Shown: positions 11,531 through 24,835 of the stretch, in pieces
Numbering within the stretch: the first letter of the stretch is position 1
Layout of the letters: each line of letters begins with the position of its first letter
Origin: Gnetum montanum
Lineage: Eukaryota; Streptophyta; Gnetopsida; Gnetales; Gnetaceae
Assembly: GCA_015680685.1 (NCBI GenBank)
Contig: MNCI01007937.1
Location: 125,290 to 189,289 of the forward strand
Length of the DNA stretch: 64,000 bases
Direction: 5' to 3'
Made by a program: the position numbers and the translations under genes
Notes under the pieces: model-generated
The model's input: the letters and a program-made list of their open reading frames with translations, nothing else
Told to the model about the DNA's origin: nothing
Database searches by the model: none

Positions 11531-14420
11531 ATGGCACCGAAAAGAAAACACACGTAGTAGGCAGGATTGTCTTAACCAAGGGAGAAAAAACCTAGAATGG
11601 AAAGGGGCCAAGAAAAATCCTAAAAAGAACCACTTGTAATCCATGCCATAGGTCCTCTTAGGGAAGAGGATGAGGTGGAATCTATTTGAGAAATTCCAAA
11701 ACTAGCAGTAGCAATAGAACATTCCCATTGGGATCATGCACCAGCTCAACAAGAAAATCTTGAGGTGATCTTGATAGAGGCCTGCCTAAATCAAATTAGA
11801 TCGAGGGAGGTCCTAAAAATAGTGCTCTAGGAGTTAAACTTTTTCCCTTTCCTAGAGTAAGCATTAAAAGAAGTGCAGGACCAATTGAAAGCCTCTCCCA
11901 TGTGGCCAATAATCACTTTCGTCGGGGAGTGGTACATGGTAGAGACATTTTTATTCTAGAACAACAAGTAAGTTGATTCAATAGTCAAGATTAAAGACAT
12001 CTCAATGTCCTACTTGGTGTAGGCCTTTACTGAAGTGCTTGGGTTTCTAGAAATAGGGGTGAATCTTGTTGAGATTCCAATGCAGGTAGATCCCAACATT
12101 AAGAAAGAATGGGTGTGATGGTGCTATGGTGTTGACTATAAGGAGTTTGGCATACTCACACTAGCAAAAAGGATCAACTACAAGATTGTAATCTTTTACC
12201 TAAATCCCACGATGAGGCCTAATAAAATTACCATCTTTTCTGCTTGTGCATGTGTCACTCTGAGTGGAAGATTCCATGTCAACTTTCCACAACTAATCTA
12301 TTTAGAGATGGAGAAGCAATTTAAAGAAAATAAACATGGAAGGAAGGCACTTTCCTTTGCATGCCTCATCAGAAAACTTTATTAGAGGGGAGGAATAGTT
12401 TGATATACAAACAATGTTGTTAGGCATGCTTTGATCTCTAATTGGGTAGAGATGATGAAAAATAAGACACCTATAACAGGCATTCAAGAAGAGGAGTAGC
12501 AACCACCACCTCCATCTACCACTCAAACAACTTTTCCAAACATTGCTACAATAGCCCAACGATTGCCTAAATACAAAGAATGACTCTTGAGCGAATAAGA
12601 GCAACAAGTAGGCATGAGTGGTGAGGACCCATCTATGTACTAATCAACACTAAGTCACCTAGATGAGGTGGCTCAAATAATTAGCCTGATGGGTGGAGGT
12701 GGATCTATTTTCTTAGCTTAAAGAACATAGATACCTGTAAGATTGAATCCTAGCACTAGTGACATCATATTATCTCTCACAAACTAGCAACCATTCCCAA
12801 AAATTTTTGGGAACACTGTGACCTTCTTGATGTGCTTGAAGGAAGGTGAGGGGGCAACAATATTGGTGATGTAGCACCAAGGGCAGGAGATAGCAGTAGA
12901 GGTGGTTGTTGATAGAATAGCCAAAATCCTCAAGGCACCGACAGTGTATGTACTAGATATCACTACACTCAAAGATATGTGGACATCTGCAGGGACCACA
13001 AGCAGTAGAATAAATGTAGCATAGAATGAAGAATTGTTGGATCGACTGGTGGGAGTTGGATAATTGCTTCCAGATGTCTTTGATCTTCCAGATAATATTA
13101 CTACAACCTAGTTGGAGCTGCTAGAGGTAAGGGGCAAAAATATCATCTTGGAGGGCCAACTTGAAATAGCCAAGGAGTTGAACAAATGCTTGGCTGCTGA
13201 AGTTGCTAAATTAAGAGTGCAAATTACCGATCCTGCATTTCTCAACCTGGCATTGACAAAAGATGAAGCTCTTGAACAACTTTACACTAGACTAAAAGGG
13301 GTTGAGAGTGCAATGAAGATGGTGGTGTTCTATCGATCCTTCATAGAGGCTAAATAACACAAAATTCAAAACGCCTTGAATCAAACCCTCTAGGAAAATG
13401 TACAATTGACTACAGAGAACCATCAGTGTGGAATGTTGATGAGCACAAATAATAATTAAACAGCTTCATCCATCAACAGCAGGAGTAACTAGCTAGAGTG
13501 AATATAGAGCTAAGGAGATTGTCAATAGAAAATAGAAATCTCTTCATGGAGGAGGTTTGTGCTCTTCACTAGAAGACTTTGATCACGGTAGCCACCTAGA
13601 AATTAGAGGCTCTCAAATTTAAGAGAGTTAAGGATCATTATAGAGATCAGGTTGATCTATAGAAAGAGGTGAATGAAAAGCACATCCTATTAGTGAAGTC
13701 AAATGTGAATGAAACCCTTTAGGAACTCTAGCAAGGAAGAGAATTATGGTAGCCTATTGTTGATGGTATAGATGCCTGCAATAAAGTAGAAATCCACATG
13801 AAGGAGTTGCAAATTAAGGAGATGAAGGAATACATGGAGCTCACCAATCTTCAATATGCAAATCTTCAATATGGAGCTTACCAATCTTCAATCACCATGT
13901 TGACTATTGAATGGTCATGGTCAAAACTAGAGAAGTAGTTGGCTAGCTCGTACTTGTTGTACAAGGCCAAGTTCAAGCATCACAAGGACACCAAGCAAAA
14001 ACTTGCGGTGGCAAATGTTGAACTCAAAGTTGTCAAGGGAAAATACATTGATCAAAGATCAACCATCGAGAACGTGGCCAGAAGGATGAATAACTATTAG
14101 GAGTTGTAAAATGCAGTTAGGGCATTCGATATCGAATGAAAAAAATTTGTTGCTTGGTTTGTCAATACTAAGGAGCTATTCCCAGTAATGTCCTATCCGT
14201 GGGATATCCCCATTCTAGCCCACATTGGTAATGCCATGTGAATTATGAACAATCCCCAAAGTAAAAAGAAGAAGATGAAGACATTATTGGATGCCTTTTG
14301 CCTACCACCAAAGGTTGTAGCTATAGCAGGATAGCCATAGCTGCCTCAGCGACCGCATGTGCTCAAAGCCAGCAAAGGTCCCTTAGAGCCTCAGGAGCCT
14401 CCATCACCTAGGACTATATG
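11531..14420 (+). pseudogene. MAPK-start ORF of E1, long form (decayed)
   Basis: Starts MAPKRKHT, directly after ACCATAG. The frame covers about 960 codons with many stops and at least two frameshifts. An N-terminal domain (11860-12400) contains ASPMWPIITF, VGEWYMVETF, SMSYLV, LTLAKRINYK, LNPTMRPNKITIFSACACVT and LSFACLIRKLY; this pattern recalls the 'putative plant transposon protein' domain (match from memory, not searched). Long probable coiled coils follow: 13112-13357 (LEGQLEIAKELNKCLAAEVA) and 13680-14160. A Pro-rich tail (PLEPQEPPSPRT) ends near 14420. It lies 215 bp before the PPT. A1 carries a version about a quarter as long, A3 only a remnant. No signal peptide or membrane span was seen, so a true envelope role is not supported. 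Confidence 0.65.
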
Positions 14421-14634
14421 ATCTTCTCCACCATCTTCATGCAATTAGAGGACATGCCATACAATTTTATGTAGTCATGTCATGGTGTTTAATTTTGTGT
14501 CATGAACACCACATTTTTTTGTAATGTGTTGATTTGTACATCAGGCACTCAGTTTTGTTATGTTAAGAGTCAGTCAATAATCCCATACCTTTCCAATTTT
14601 GTAAAGGAACTCAAGGACAAGTTTTTATTTAGTC

Positions 14635-14643
14635 AAGGGGGTA
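14635..14643 (+). other. Polypurine tract of E1
   Basis: AAGGGGGTA immediately precedes the TGATGAG start of the 3' LTR. Confidence 0.8.
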
Positions 14644-15587
14644 TGATGAGAATTAAAGTATCATGTTGATGGGCACCTATTAACATGGCCTCATTGATGG
14701 ACCTCCATCAACGTGGCCTTGTTTATTTGGTGTTGCCTCATTGATGGGGCCATGTTGACATAGCATTTGCTACATTTATAGGGTGTTATTGATGTATCCA
14801 AATAGTGAAAATTATAAATACAAGCTCAAAACCATGTTTATGAGAGAGAGTCATAGTTGTAGCATATTTTTTATAGTTTTTCCATTTGAGAGTTAGAATA
14901 TTTCTTTGAGTGCCTGTAGCAGGAGTCAGAAAGTGTACAAATCTTTATTTGAGCACTCTTGTACCTGAGCCACACTAGTGTGTATGACAATAAAGATGAG
15001 CCTTTTGATCAAACCTTGTAGCATTTAGAGTAGATTAATAATTTATTTATGAATTTATTATTTTCATTAAATATGCAATTAATTAAGCTCAATTAGACTT
15101 TAAGCACTTGGTTAATTAATTAAACTAAATAGATTAAGCACATAAGTATGATATCTTTGAGCATAAACACATTTTTTCTTGGTAATCCCAATAGTGTTAT
15201 TGCTTGGTTTGCCGAGTAGCATAGCACTTGGTAACCCAATAGTGGATACATGGATTTAGGACATGTACAGAAAGTGGGACTGAATGCTTATGTTAGGACT
15301 AGTTAAGTAGTTAAATTAAATTAGATATTAAATTAATTCATCTCTCTACTTTAAGTACCAAGGAACATAAAACATAAAATAATAAAAATCATATGCCACG
15401 ATTACACTTAACCATACCTTTGTACATCACAAATGTAATTGGGAAGATAATGAATGACCATTAGGGCAAGGTTCACTTCCTAGACGACTAGTATAGTAGA
15501 AGACAAAGTCTGCAAATTCAATAGAATCTTGCATGAACACTTCATGATTCATATGGTTGAGCATAGGGGTACCTTCACTGCTCATCA
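14644..15587 (+). repeat. E1 3' LTR
   Basis: 944 bp, TGATGAG...CTCATCA. Its final ~45 bases are the conserved Athila-like U5 end in plus orientation. The U3 has repeated TTGATGGGGCC-like units (14660-14790) in place of the GATATC units, then a TATA motif (ATTATAAATAC, about 14812). Confidence 0.85.
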
Positions 15588-15985
15588 TCATGCTTTTATA
15601 AAAAAAGAAACACCATGAAGTTTTGAGTGGAATGGGTAGATGCCATGAGCTTACTGCCCAGTACCATGTGAAAACCAATGTTCCATTAATCAATGTTAAA
15701 ATTCAATGATGAAATCCAGTCATTAAATAATCAATTTAAACAATAGAATTCAATTAATCCACTAGCAATTAGTAGTTGCATTCAGCATCAAAGTCCTGAT
15801 GGTAATAAAAAATAAAAAGACATGTAAGACATTTCAAATAAAGTAAAATATAAAAGAAATTATAAAATATTTAAGAAAATGGAAAACATATGAAAAATAG
15901 TGTAAAAAAAGGTTGAAAAACTAAGGAACCACTTTGTAGGATGTTAGCATGGATGGCCATCTCTCCCATGACTAAGTTGGAAAGG
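15588..15985 (-). other. C non-coding region downstream of pol
   Basis: AT-rich, no ORF. It begins (minus strand) with the purine-rich motif near 15950-15985 (TCATGGGAGAGATGGCC) seen after pol in E1, and is truncated by the E1 LTR. Confidence 0.6.
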
Positions 15986-18900
15986 AAAGATTCAAAAGAT
16001 CAAGCATGCTTGATCATCAGTTAAGGCATTATTTTCACTGGTTATTTTTAGTTCAAGGAAAGGTTTAAGTTGTTGGGTGTTAACCAAAAATTTGTTACTT
16101 GGGCTATTAGGATGGTATATCATCATGGCCCCAAATGGAAAAGTTTCATATATGATGTAAGGGCCCTCCCATAGTATTTGAAATTTGGTATGTTGAGGTA
16201 TATGCATGGGGTTCCAGTAAAGCATCTTATCTCCTAGTTGAAGCTTTACTTTCCTTATTCTAAGGTCATGTCATTGTTTGTTATGTGTCTTGTGTACTTC
16301 ATTCAATAATAAGGCCACTAATCTATTCTCATCTAGCATGTTGAGATTCATCAATCCTTCTATTTTGGGTAGACAAGATCATAGGCTATTGAAAGTGTAT
16401 GAAGCTCAGATTGGATGGGAAGAGTTGGAAGTTTTCCATACACTAACTCATAGGGAGAGTAACCAATAGGAAGTTTCCTTGTTTAACGATAAGCCCAAAG
16501 AGCATCATTGAGTTTATTGCTCTAGTCCTTTCTACATTTACTAATTGTACATGCTAGTATTTTGGTAATTTCCCTATTAGTAACCTTAGCTTGACTATTA
16601 GCTTAGGGTTTTTATTGAGTTGTTAATTTATGTTTAACCCCTAATTGTTGCATGAGCTTTTAAAAAGTGGCACTAGTAAAGTATGTTCCATTATTTGAAA
16701 TTAGTGCTCGTGGCACACCAAACATGTTTCAAACATTTTGTTTTACAAATCATGCTGCTATAGAAGATGAATAGTTGGTGATGGAAGCAACTTCAATTCA
16801 TTTGGTATAGTATTTAATAGTCACAATGATGTAGGCATTTCATTTGACATAGGGTTGTTGGGCCCCATGAAATCAATCCTCCCCCTAATTGTTGCATGAG
16901 CTTTTAAAAAGTGGCACTAGTAAAGTATGTTCCATTATTTGAAATTAGTGCTCGTGGCACACCAAACATGTTTCAAACATTTTGTTTTACAAATCGTGCT
17001 GCTATAGAAGATGAATAGTTGGTGATGGAAGCAACTTCAATTCATTTGGTATAGTATTTAATAGTCACAATGATGTAGGCATTTCATTTGACATAGGGTT
17101 GTTGGGCCCCATGAAATCAATCCTCTAAAGATTGAAAGGCTTTAATGGTTGGATCCACTATTGCAGCCATTCCATGCATGCGATCATCCATCCTTCATGT
17201 TGGCATCTATCATAGGAATGGAAAAGTTGATGGACATCCTTGCAGATTGTGGCCCAGTAATATTCTTCCATGAGGATCATAATAGTTGTTCTTCTTCCAA
17301 CATAGTGAATCACACAAGGATCCTTGTGTGCATCCTAGAAGACTCAAAGTTGATCTACATTGTGGAAACACCATCGTATCAAGCCATTTGTGCAGTTATT
17401 GTATAGGCTACCTTTGATCTCTATGAAGTGTTTGACCTGGTGAAGAAACTATTGTTTCTTCTTGTTGTCCCACTCCTGTGGCATCTCCTGAGTGAGTAGA
17501 TAGAAGAGGATCTTGTTATACTAGTTTCTTTCTTTGGGATTTTAAGGTTTAATAACACTAGCAAAGAGGAGCTCATTAGGAAATCGATTAGATAGTGGGC
17601 TTTTTTCCTCCTTGCTGTTCCATCTCAACTAAGATAAGTGGTCAATCACTACATTCTTAATCTCATTTCAGTCAACCATTGTTAAGTCAAAATCATGGAG
17701 GATTACTAGCCATTGTATGACATGGGGGCTCATCGTTGGCTTGCTCATCAAGAACTAGATGGCACTATGATCGGTGTGCAAAAAAAAACCTTATATCCAA
17801 GCACATAGTCCCTGAATTTCTCTAACATGTACACCATTGTCATAAGCTCTTTTTCAATGGTAATGTAGTTGAGTTGTGCACCCATAATGCTTCTGCTTGC
17901 ATAGTGGATGTAATATGGGCATTTTTGATCATCCATCTATGTAAGCATGACCTCCAAGGCATAATTGGATGCATTTTTCATGATGTGGAATGGCCTAGAC
18001 TAGTTTGGTGCTCATAGAATCAAAGTTTCTATGAGTTTTTGCTTCAATTGTTAGAATGCATTTTCACATTCCTTGGTCTAGATGAATAGTGCATCTTTCT
18101 TTGTAAGCTCTATAAATGACTTGATAATTTTTGAGAAATTTTTGATGAAGCGTGTGTAATAATTAGTGTGAGTAAGGAATGACCTCATGTGCTTCACTGT
18201 CTCTAGTTATTTGGTTATTTCTTGGATGACCCTTATTTTTTTGGATCTACCTTAATCCCTTTGTTTGAAATCCTATGCCCCAAGACAAAGCCCGCTTGGA
18301 TCATTAGGTGGCTTTATTTTCAATTGAACCTTAAGTTTGTTTACACATACCTTCTAAGAAAATGCATGAGGTAGTCCAAGGCTTACCTAAATGTAGCCTC
18401 ATAGGTAGAGAAGTCATCCATGAAGACTTCTATCTTGCTATTGATCTATTGTTGGAAGATGCTTAAGATCAAACATTGAAATGTGGCATAAGCATTGCAT
18501 AGGAAAAAAAGGCATCTTTCTGTATGCAGAAGTCCCCCAAGGACTTATGAATGTTGTTTTGGCCAAGTCCTTTAGTATAATTTGGATTTGGTTATAGTCA
18601 CTGTGACCATCCAAAAAGCTGTAGTAATAATGCCTCGTAGTGGGATCTAGCACTTGCTCCACAAATGGAAATGGAAAATGATTTTATAAGTGGCCATATT
18701 CAATAGCTAAAAGTCTATACAGTCACTTCATCTTTCCTTCTTCATTGGCACAATAACAAATGGTTTAACCCACTCGCTTTGCACAATTGGGTAGATGAAC
18801 TCGACCTTGAGAAGTTGTTTAATTTTCTCCTTGAAGATTTGCTAGAGCTTTGGATTCAAGTGTCTTTGCAGTTGCCTCTTTGGGTTTTTGGAGGAGTCTG

Positions 18901-19830
18901 TATAAATTTTATGCTGGCATATCCTATGATTGACTCTTCTTAACTCATGATATGACTAGGTGAAGGCCATTGGCCATTTATACACAACTTCCAATAATTT
19001 CTTCTTTTGTGTAGGATCAAGTGTGGCATTGATGATAACCGACTTATTAGTATTTAAGAAAGCATATTCCATTCTTGCTAGTAGAGCCTTTAACTTAAGG
19101 GGCTTTTGCTTAAAAGCTTTAGGGATCTCCAACTCTCACTAATCAATCTCCCTTTATTCATTAAAGAGTTGGCAATGTATCTACTCCAACTTCTCCATGC
19201 TTTCAACATATGAAATTATGAGGCTCTCAATTGGTTCCATGCATATTATCAATCCAGACTCATTATCAATGGTTAGCCACTCGGTACCCTCCTGTTTAGT
19301 GGCTACTACATATACGCACCTCTAAATTTTCACTATCTTTGCACATTGATTGCATGCTCTAAGTGATCCATAGTCTTTGCATGCAATGGCATCTTGTGTC
19401 ACTATATGTAATGCATGGAACTCTCTTCCTCTTGATCTTTTTTTAGGTTCATTTTCCTTGAAAATATTCAAGGAAAGGTCTTTAATCCCCAACTTAGCAT
19501 CAATGATGATCAGCCATGTTATCCCCATGATGATAGGAAAGTCCCCTTTGCAATTCTCCACATGGATCACTAAGAAATCAATAGGATAGGATCATCTATA
19601 AACAGTGGACATAATATCTTCCACCAATCCTAAAGGAACAATGATGGATTGGTCTACTAGCTTCGATCTGATATTACTCTTTTTTTAATAGAGGCAAGTT
19701 CTAGGCTTTGTACATTTCTTGTGAAATCAAGTTAACTTCAGAACTTAAATATAAAAGAGCCTTACATGGTTCATTTCCAGTGATCTGCAAGTAAATAAGA
19801 GGACTCCTAGGATTAAATCTCTTTATGGAA
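15986..19830 (-). pseudogene. C protease-RT-RNase H-integrase (decayed)
   Basis: Minus-strand order: protease remnant (19830-19320) with FPIIMG near 19530; its active site reads YLSSEVN where A2 has DSGSEVN, so the catalytic Asp is gone. Next come a linker (KPLKLKALL, about 19100), RT (IFKEKIKQLL, 18830; FLDGHSDYNQIQI, 18600; VFMDDFSTYEA, about 18420), RNase H (YIHYASRSIM and YITIEKELM, 17930-17820; HTDHSAI near 17780) and integrase (GRIDFMGP, near 17110). A nearly perfect 244-bp tandem duplication lies in the integrase. Its C-terminus near 16225-16000 (MLYWNPMHIP, FQILWEGPYIIYE) matches the chromodomain-adjacent tail of gypsy integrases. Many stops and frameshifts. Confidence 0.85.
16637..17124. 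repeat. 244-bp tandem duplication in C integrase
   Basis: Units 16637-16880 and 16881-17124. The copies read alike throughout except at the first bases and one CAT/CGT difference, although the surrounding element is strongly decayed. This points to a recent duplication, or to an assembly artefact. Confidence 0.9.
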
Positions 19831-20439
19831 CAATGACCAACCTTGATTTAATCTATGATAGCATGGGTCAACATGGTAGTATGTAATTGGGGAGCACTTT
19901 GATTTGAAGGTTGCTCGATTGGACTTTTAGAGGTTGACATAGTAGGGTTAATAGCAATAGGTATTTGTGAGCACTTAGTTGAGGAGTTGGTTGTAAGTTT
20001 ACTACCCTCGTAGTGTTTCTTTACTGTGGTTGGGTAGGTATTTCATCCTACATGGATGGAGCAGGTGGTAGAGGAGTTGATGATGGTGGTGCAAGTGTAG
20101 ATAGATGTTGAGGAGGATAGAAAAGAAATGGAGACTCCCCCCTCAGAGAAGGTGTTATGTAGTACTTTGGAGGGTAGTAATGGTGTGGGAAGCAAGTATG
20201 ACTAGAAGACTCACATGGAGAGACTGGCTATTGAATGTAGTACCCATAAGGATCAAGTTGGCAATAAGGGTACTCCTACCTTGGAGGTGGCATCCTCCAT
20301 GATTGTGGGTGTCACCACTATTGGTATTGCTCTTGAGGTTGAGGTGGTGCTCCACTTGGATAGTAAGCTTGTTGGTGGAATTGTTGCTGATAGTTGCCTT
20401 GTGGATAAGGCAACCACTTGGGTGCTTGCCATTTTTCCA

Positions 20440-22139
20440 ATCTAAGATTTAGAGCATACACCCAAAATTCTTGTAAGTGTGATAATATATGGAAACATCC
20501 CTTGGGATATTATATTGGTAGATGTTACATCCATCATCATTAGTTTCTAAATCTACATCCTTCTCAATTGCTGCAACTTTACCCTTATTTTTATGATATC
20601 CCTGTTCAACATCATTCTTCTTCATTCTTTCATGATTTCTATCTTCTTGATCTCTACATTCCTTTGAAATCTTTAGAGTAGTTTGAAACTTCTCATCCAA
20701 GGATTCCCACATCTTAATAACATTATCTGATATTTTAGTAATATATTTCTAGATTAGAAAGGTTTTCCTCTACACCACTTCATCAAGTGATGTCTCCTTC
20801 TCATTATCATAGAAACTAACCTCCCTTTTGTAGATGGAAGAGTCTTTGTTATATTCTTCTACATATTTCTATTTTTTCAGCTCTTCTTCCTCTTTAGCCA
20901 CTTGCTCAATGAGCCATTGAATTTGATGGAACCTTAGCTCAGAATGTCTTCCTTGGGCATAGATCCTAAGGGTTCTCTTTGTTTCAGTTCTAAGCCCATC
21001 TATGATATGGCATTATTGATCTCATTGAGAGTATCCATGGCCTAGGTATTATTGCAACAAAGAGTAGTACTTGCCCATGGTTGCATCCAAGGACTCATGA
21101 GTGCTTTATTTCCACCCTTGGATTTGCCTCCTCAGATTGGACACTCTTGAGTACATTTAGTATTTGTCATTGAACAACTCCAACATCGTACTCCATCGTT
21201 GAATAGATTTTAGTTCCAAGGACTGGTACTAGCTTTATGCTTCTTTTATAAGTGTCCTTGTGAATAGTTTTAGCTTTTTCCAGTCATTCTCCACATTTTG
21301 CAAGACATAGGCATCATGGAAGGCTTACAAATGATTCTATGGATCTAAATTATATCCCCTCTCAAACTTGGGGATATTATTCATATCCAACCATTTAGTG
21401 TGGCTATCCTTCAAGTGCCTAGTGGAAATTCTAATAGCCTTTGAAGTATTCAACATGTTTCCAGTAGCTAGTGGGGGCTCATTGTAGTTATAATGGTTTT
21501 TGTGGTCCCTATCATCGACATGATTCCTATAATTAGTCCTGTTATGCCTTTGTTCTCTATGATATTCATCCCCTTGCTACTATTAATGCCCCTAGTCATT
21601 GTTGTCCTAGCGGGATCTACAATCATCCCTATCCTACCATTCATCTTCATCACAATTTTTGTTGTTTATTCCATAGTCCCAAACTTTGCTTCTTCTATTA
21701 AAGTTGGAGGAGGAAGACAATGAGGATGATGATGAAGGTGAAGAGGAAGAAGAATCAACACTAAAACAATGTCTACTACCTCCTCTTATTTAGTCCCTAC
21801 CTTGATCATCATGTTTATCTTTCTCCTGGTGCTTGTCATTGCCTCTACCTCTAGATGAATGACTATGGTTACTATCTTTTCAGGCCCCCTGATCTTGTGG
21901 CTTGTTCTTCCTATCACCAAGTTTGTCCATAGTTTTTTGTAGCCATTGGTTAAGGGTCTTCCCATCAAAGGGAGGAGAAGAATCTATGTATTGGGAGCCA
22001 CCCAAAAAGAAGTCCTTCCCTTCTATGTGTGTTTGCAAGAACAAGCAGTTAGGAAACATTTTGCCTTTTGAAGCCTCATATCGAGCTTCCATTTGATGAT
22101 ATTTCTTTTGTTGGGCCTCTTGGGATGATAATCCCAATA
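20440..22139 (-). pseudogene. C gag, main part (decayed)
   Basis: Capsid-type text is readable on the minus strand: NNIPKFERGYNLDP (about 21370), DWKKLKLFTRTLI (21270), LELFNDKY, RVSNLRRQIQGWK (21130), IIDGLRTETKRTLRIYAQG (20990) and LIEQVAKEEEELKK (20880). A late region, CNIYQYNIPRDVS (about 20520), matches the zinc-binding CEICQYDHPKGC of A2 with cysteines lost. The N-terminal part lies at 29239-29680, separated by A2. Many stops. Confidence 0.8.
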
Positions 22140-22144
22140 GGCAT

Positions 22145-22936
22145 TGATGAGTGGTGAGGTACCCCTACACTCAACCATACGAATACGAGTGTCTCACGCA
22201 CGATCCGGTCAAACTCTAAGGACTAAGTGCTTACGTGCCCCAATGGAACACTTAAGGTTAATCAATCGCTATCTTCCCAAACTTGTATTGTCACAGTTGT
22301 ATGGTTAAGTAAGCTTGAGGCATGTGATTTTTATGTATTTTATCATTTTAATGTCCTATGCTAATGGGGAAGGTGAAGAGAACTAATTGACTAACTCTCA
22401 TTAACTATTCACTAACTAAGTTCTAATCGTCCTATCACCAGTATCCGTTCCCACTTGCCATACACACCCTGAACCAATGCAACGCTGCTAAGATTACCAA
22501 ACGCTACTTGTTACTGGGTTACCAAGAGTTACACATGTGCTCGAAGCAGTTGTACTGAGTGCACTTAACTAGAAGAGTCAAGGGTTGAGAGAGATTAATT
22601 ATCTAAGAAAGCATTTAAACATTAACAATAATTAAATCCTATTTAGCTTAGTCCACATGCTACAAGGTTTATCAGAAAGTTCATCTTTATTGCTGTACAC
22701 AAATATGTGCTCAGGTACAATTTGCTCGAATAAAGATACGTTCACTTTGAGACTCCTACTGCGGGTAGATGGAAATTATTCTAACTCTGGAATGATAAAA
22801 TTGCTATAGTTTGGCTAAGGGTCTAGATCTAGATGCCTAGAACAGGGAAAGTCGCCTCTTATTTATAGATGTTTCAGCAGGCCGTGATATCGTGTACGCG
22901 ATATTGCAGGGGTGGATGCGATATCGTGGCTCATCA
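22145..22936 (-). repeat. A2 3' LTR
   Basis: 792 bp, TGATGAGT...GCTCATCA. The TATA motif on the minus strand is at 22854-22868; a short GATATC/GATATTG array lies at about 22880-22928. Confidence 0.92.
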
Positions 22937-24835
22937 TTCTCCCATGACTGAATGAAAACTCATCCTCGAGTTCCTTACAAAATATTGGGAAGGTATGGGA
23001 TTATTAACTTGAATGATACTAATGGTGAATGGGGTGACATGTGAACAGATCATCATTACAATATATGACAAAATTAGTGTTCATGACAATAAGAGTTAAC
23101 ACTATACACATTTGACATCTAGCCTTATTTGGCAGCTGAGAGAGAAGAGAGAAGAGAGAGAGAAAAGAAGAAGTTTGCTGCTGCCGATGCCAAGATTGCA
23201 CCTTCTGTTTTCTATCCATAACCATGCCATCGATCTTGTTCCTTGCACAACTGCTTCAGCACCAATCCATTCCAAGTGTTCCCTCTAGATCTAGTCCATT
23301 GGTATATGATTGCCATTTGCACACACAACATAGTCTTATATTGGTAAGGGTAAATGAATCGCAATGTAGTTGATACCTTGCCTCAGTTTAAGGTCTATTG
23401 GCTAAGTTGTGATATGGCTGATACAGATTCTAGAGATATAATATTGGTGATTACCCAAGGTGTAGGGGTTAGGAGAAAATAAAAAAAATTGGACCAGGAC
23501 CCCCATGACTGAGAGCGAACCTTCGGTAGTGAAAGAATCGAAAAAGATAAGGAATAAGAAAGATGGAGAAAAAGAGACAACTGCAACATCGATGAAATGG
23601 ATGTTAGAGATGGAAATGAATAGAATAAATGTTGATTATGAAAATGTTTAAGGGAAAGAAATTAACTGATGCCCCAAATAGGAATGCCAGTGGGTCCTCC
23701 CCAAAGCAGGCTCATGTACTTAATGCCATGAAATCCCCACATTCAAAGAGTCTGTGGGCTCTAAAAATGTCATTTGGAAACAAGAGTTAAAGTCTTAACC
23801 ACAAGAGTTTACCAAAAAGAAAACAATGCATCAACCAAAATATAGACTATTGATACAACCAACAATGAGGTGAACAATGGAGAAAGAATGATGGGGAGAG
23901 GAGAATGAAATGGAGTCTCAAGAACAAGGTGGTGTACAACCCCTTGTGTGTTAATGGTTAATATGACTTAGTAGATCTCATTCCAAATATAGCCTCAAAC
24001 AATCCACATCCAGTGACTTTGCATTAATACATTTGGCCAATCCATCCACTTGAAGTAAGAAGAATGCCTCCATCAAAGAGTCACCACCATTTCGACAAAA
24101 TGAAAAAAGGAGAAAGTAGGAAGTGAGAAGGGCCTTAGTTAGAGGGAACATGTTTATTTAGTTCGATAACTAGTGCTTGTAGCCTAGAGGATTATTTCAT
24201 CTAAGGGGTGTGCTTTGAATTCCCACTCTTTTTTTTTTGCATGAGAACCACACCATGCAAAGACTGATTATTTTTATTTTCTCAGCTTCCTGATAATGGG
24301 GGCAACATCGAAATGGTAAGAAAAACTCAAGAAGAAAACATCCAAACACCCAAGAGCATGGCTACCACAAATGCATCAAGTTCCCTTGAATTCACACCCT
24401 TTTCTGTCCTTGATTCCTTCCTTAGTTTGAGAAATGCTCGGTCACCAATTCTTTGATAGTTCTTATTATTTAAGGAAAGGGACTGTACAGTTCCAAGCCA
24501 AGAGAGACCATAGAAATTTATGGATGCATGGATGATGTGGACTTATTGTCTGTTATATCAAAAGAACCATACCTTAGTATCAACATCATAAATTAAAGGT
24601 AAAAACCAAACATTAGCAACCAATAGAATACATTTCATACCATCATCAGGAGCACTTATTAGGTGATGAACCTAACAAAATAAGTGAACACACAAATAAA
24701 TGGAAAAGTATGAATGATGTTGTAAAACAAAAAGAAGAAAAGTTAAAGAAATTTGCAAAACAAAAATTTGTAAAATAAAAAATTAAAAAGGAATTGAGGG
24801 CCTCAATTGATCAGCATAGGTGGCCATCTCCCCCA
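22937..24835 (-). other. A2 PPT and non-coding region
   Basis: The PPT (22937-22951, TCAGTCATGGGAGAA on the minus strand) adjoins the LTR. The rest has no convincing ORF. A second PPT-like tract is at about 23490-23505 (TCAGTCATGGGGGTCC on the minus strand). The block near 23695 (GTGGGTCCTCCCCAAAGCAG) is shared with A1, A3 and E1. A GA-rich stretch is at 23130-23170. Confidence 0.6.

Larger units (their letters stand above)
245..15587 (+). mobile_element. Athila-like Ty3/gypsy element E1 (5' end missing, interrupted by A1)
   Basis: In order on the plus strand: end of the protease/RT linker, reverse transcriptase, RNase H, integrase (split by A1), a non-coding stretch, the MAPK-start ORF, polypurine tract and 3' LTR. 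RT signatures such as FLDGYSGYNQI and VEVFMDDFSTYG, and the extra ORF downstream of pol, fit the Athila clade. The element is riddled with stops and frameshifts. Its 3' LTR abuts the non-coding region of the minus-strand element C at 15588, so it appears inserted in C; the right flank begins TCATG, but the matching left TSD lies outside the window. Confidence 0.82.

Noticed and set aside
11531-14420. Retroviral-type envelope gene
   Set aside because: The position fits an Athila env-like ORF, but no signal peptide, cleavage site or membrane span was seen; long coiled coils argue against it.
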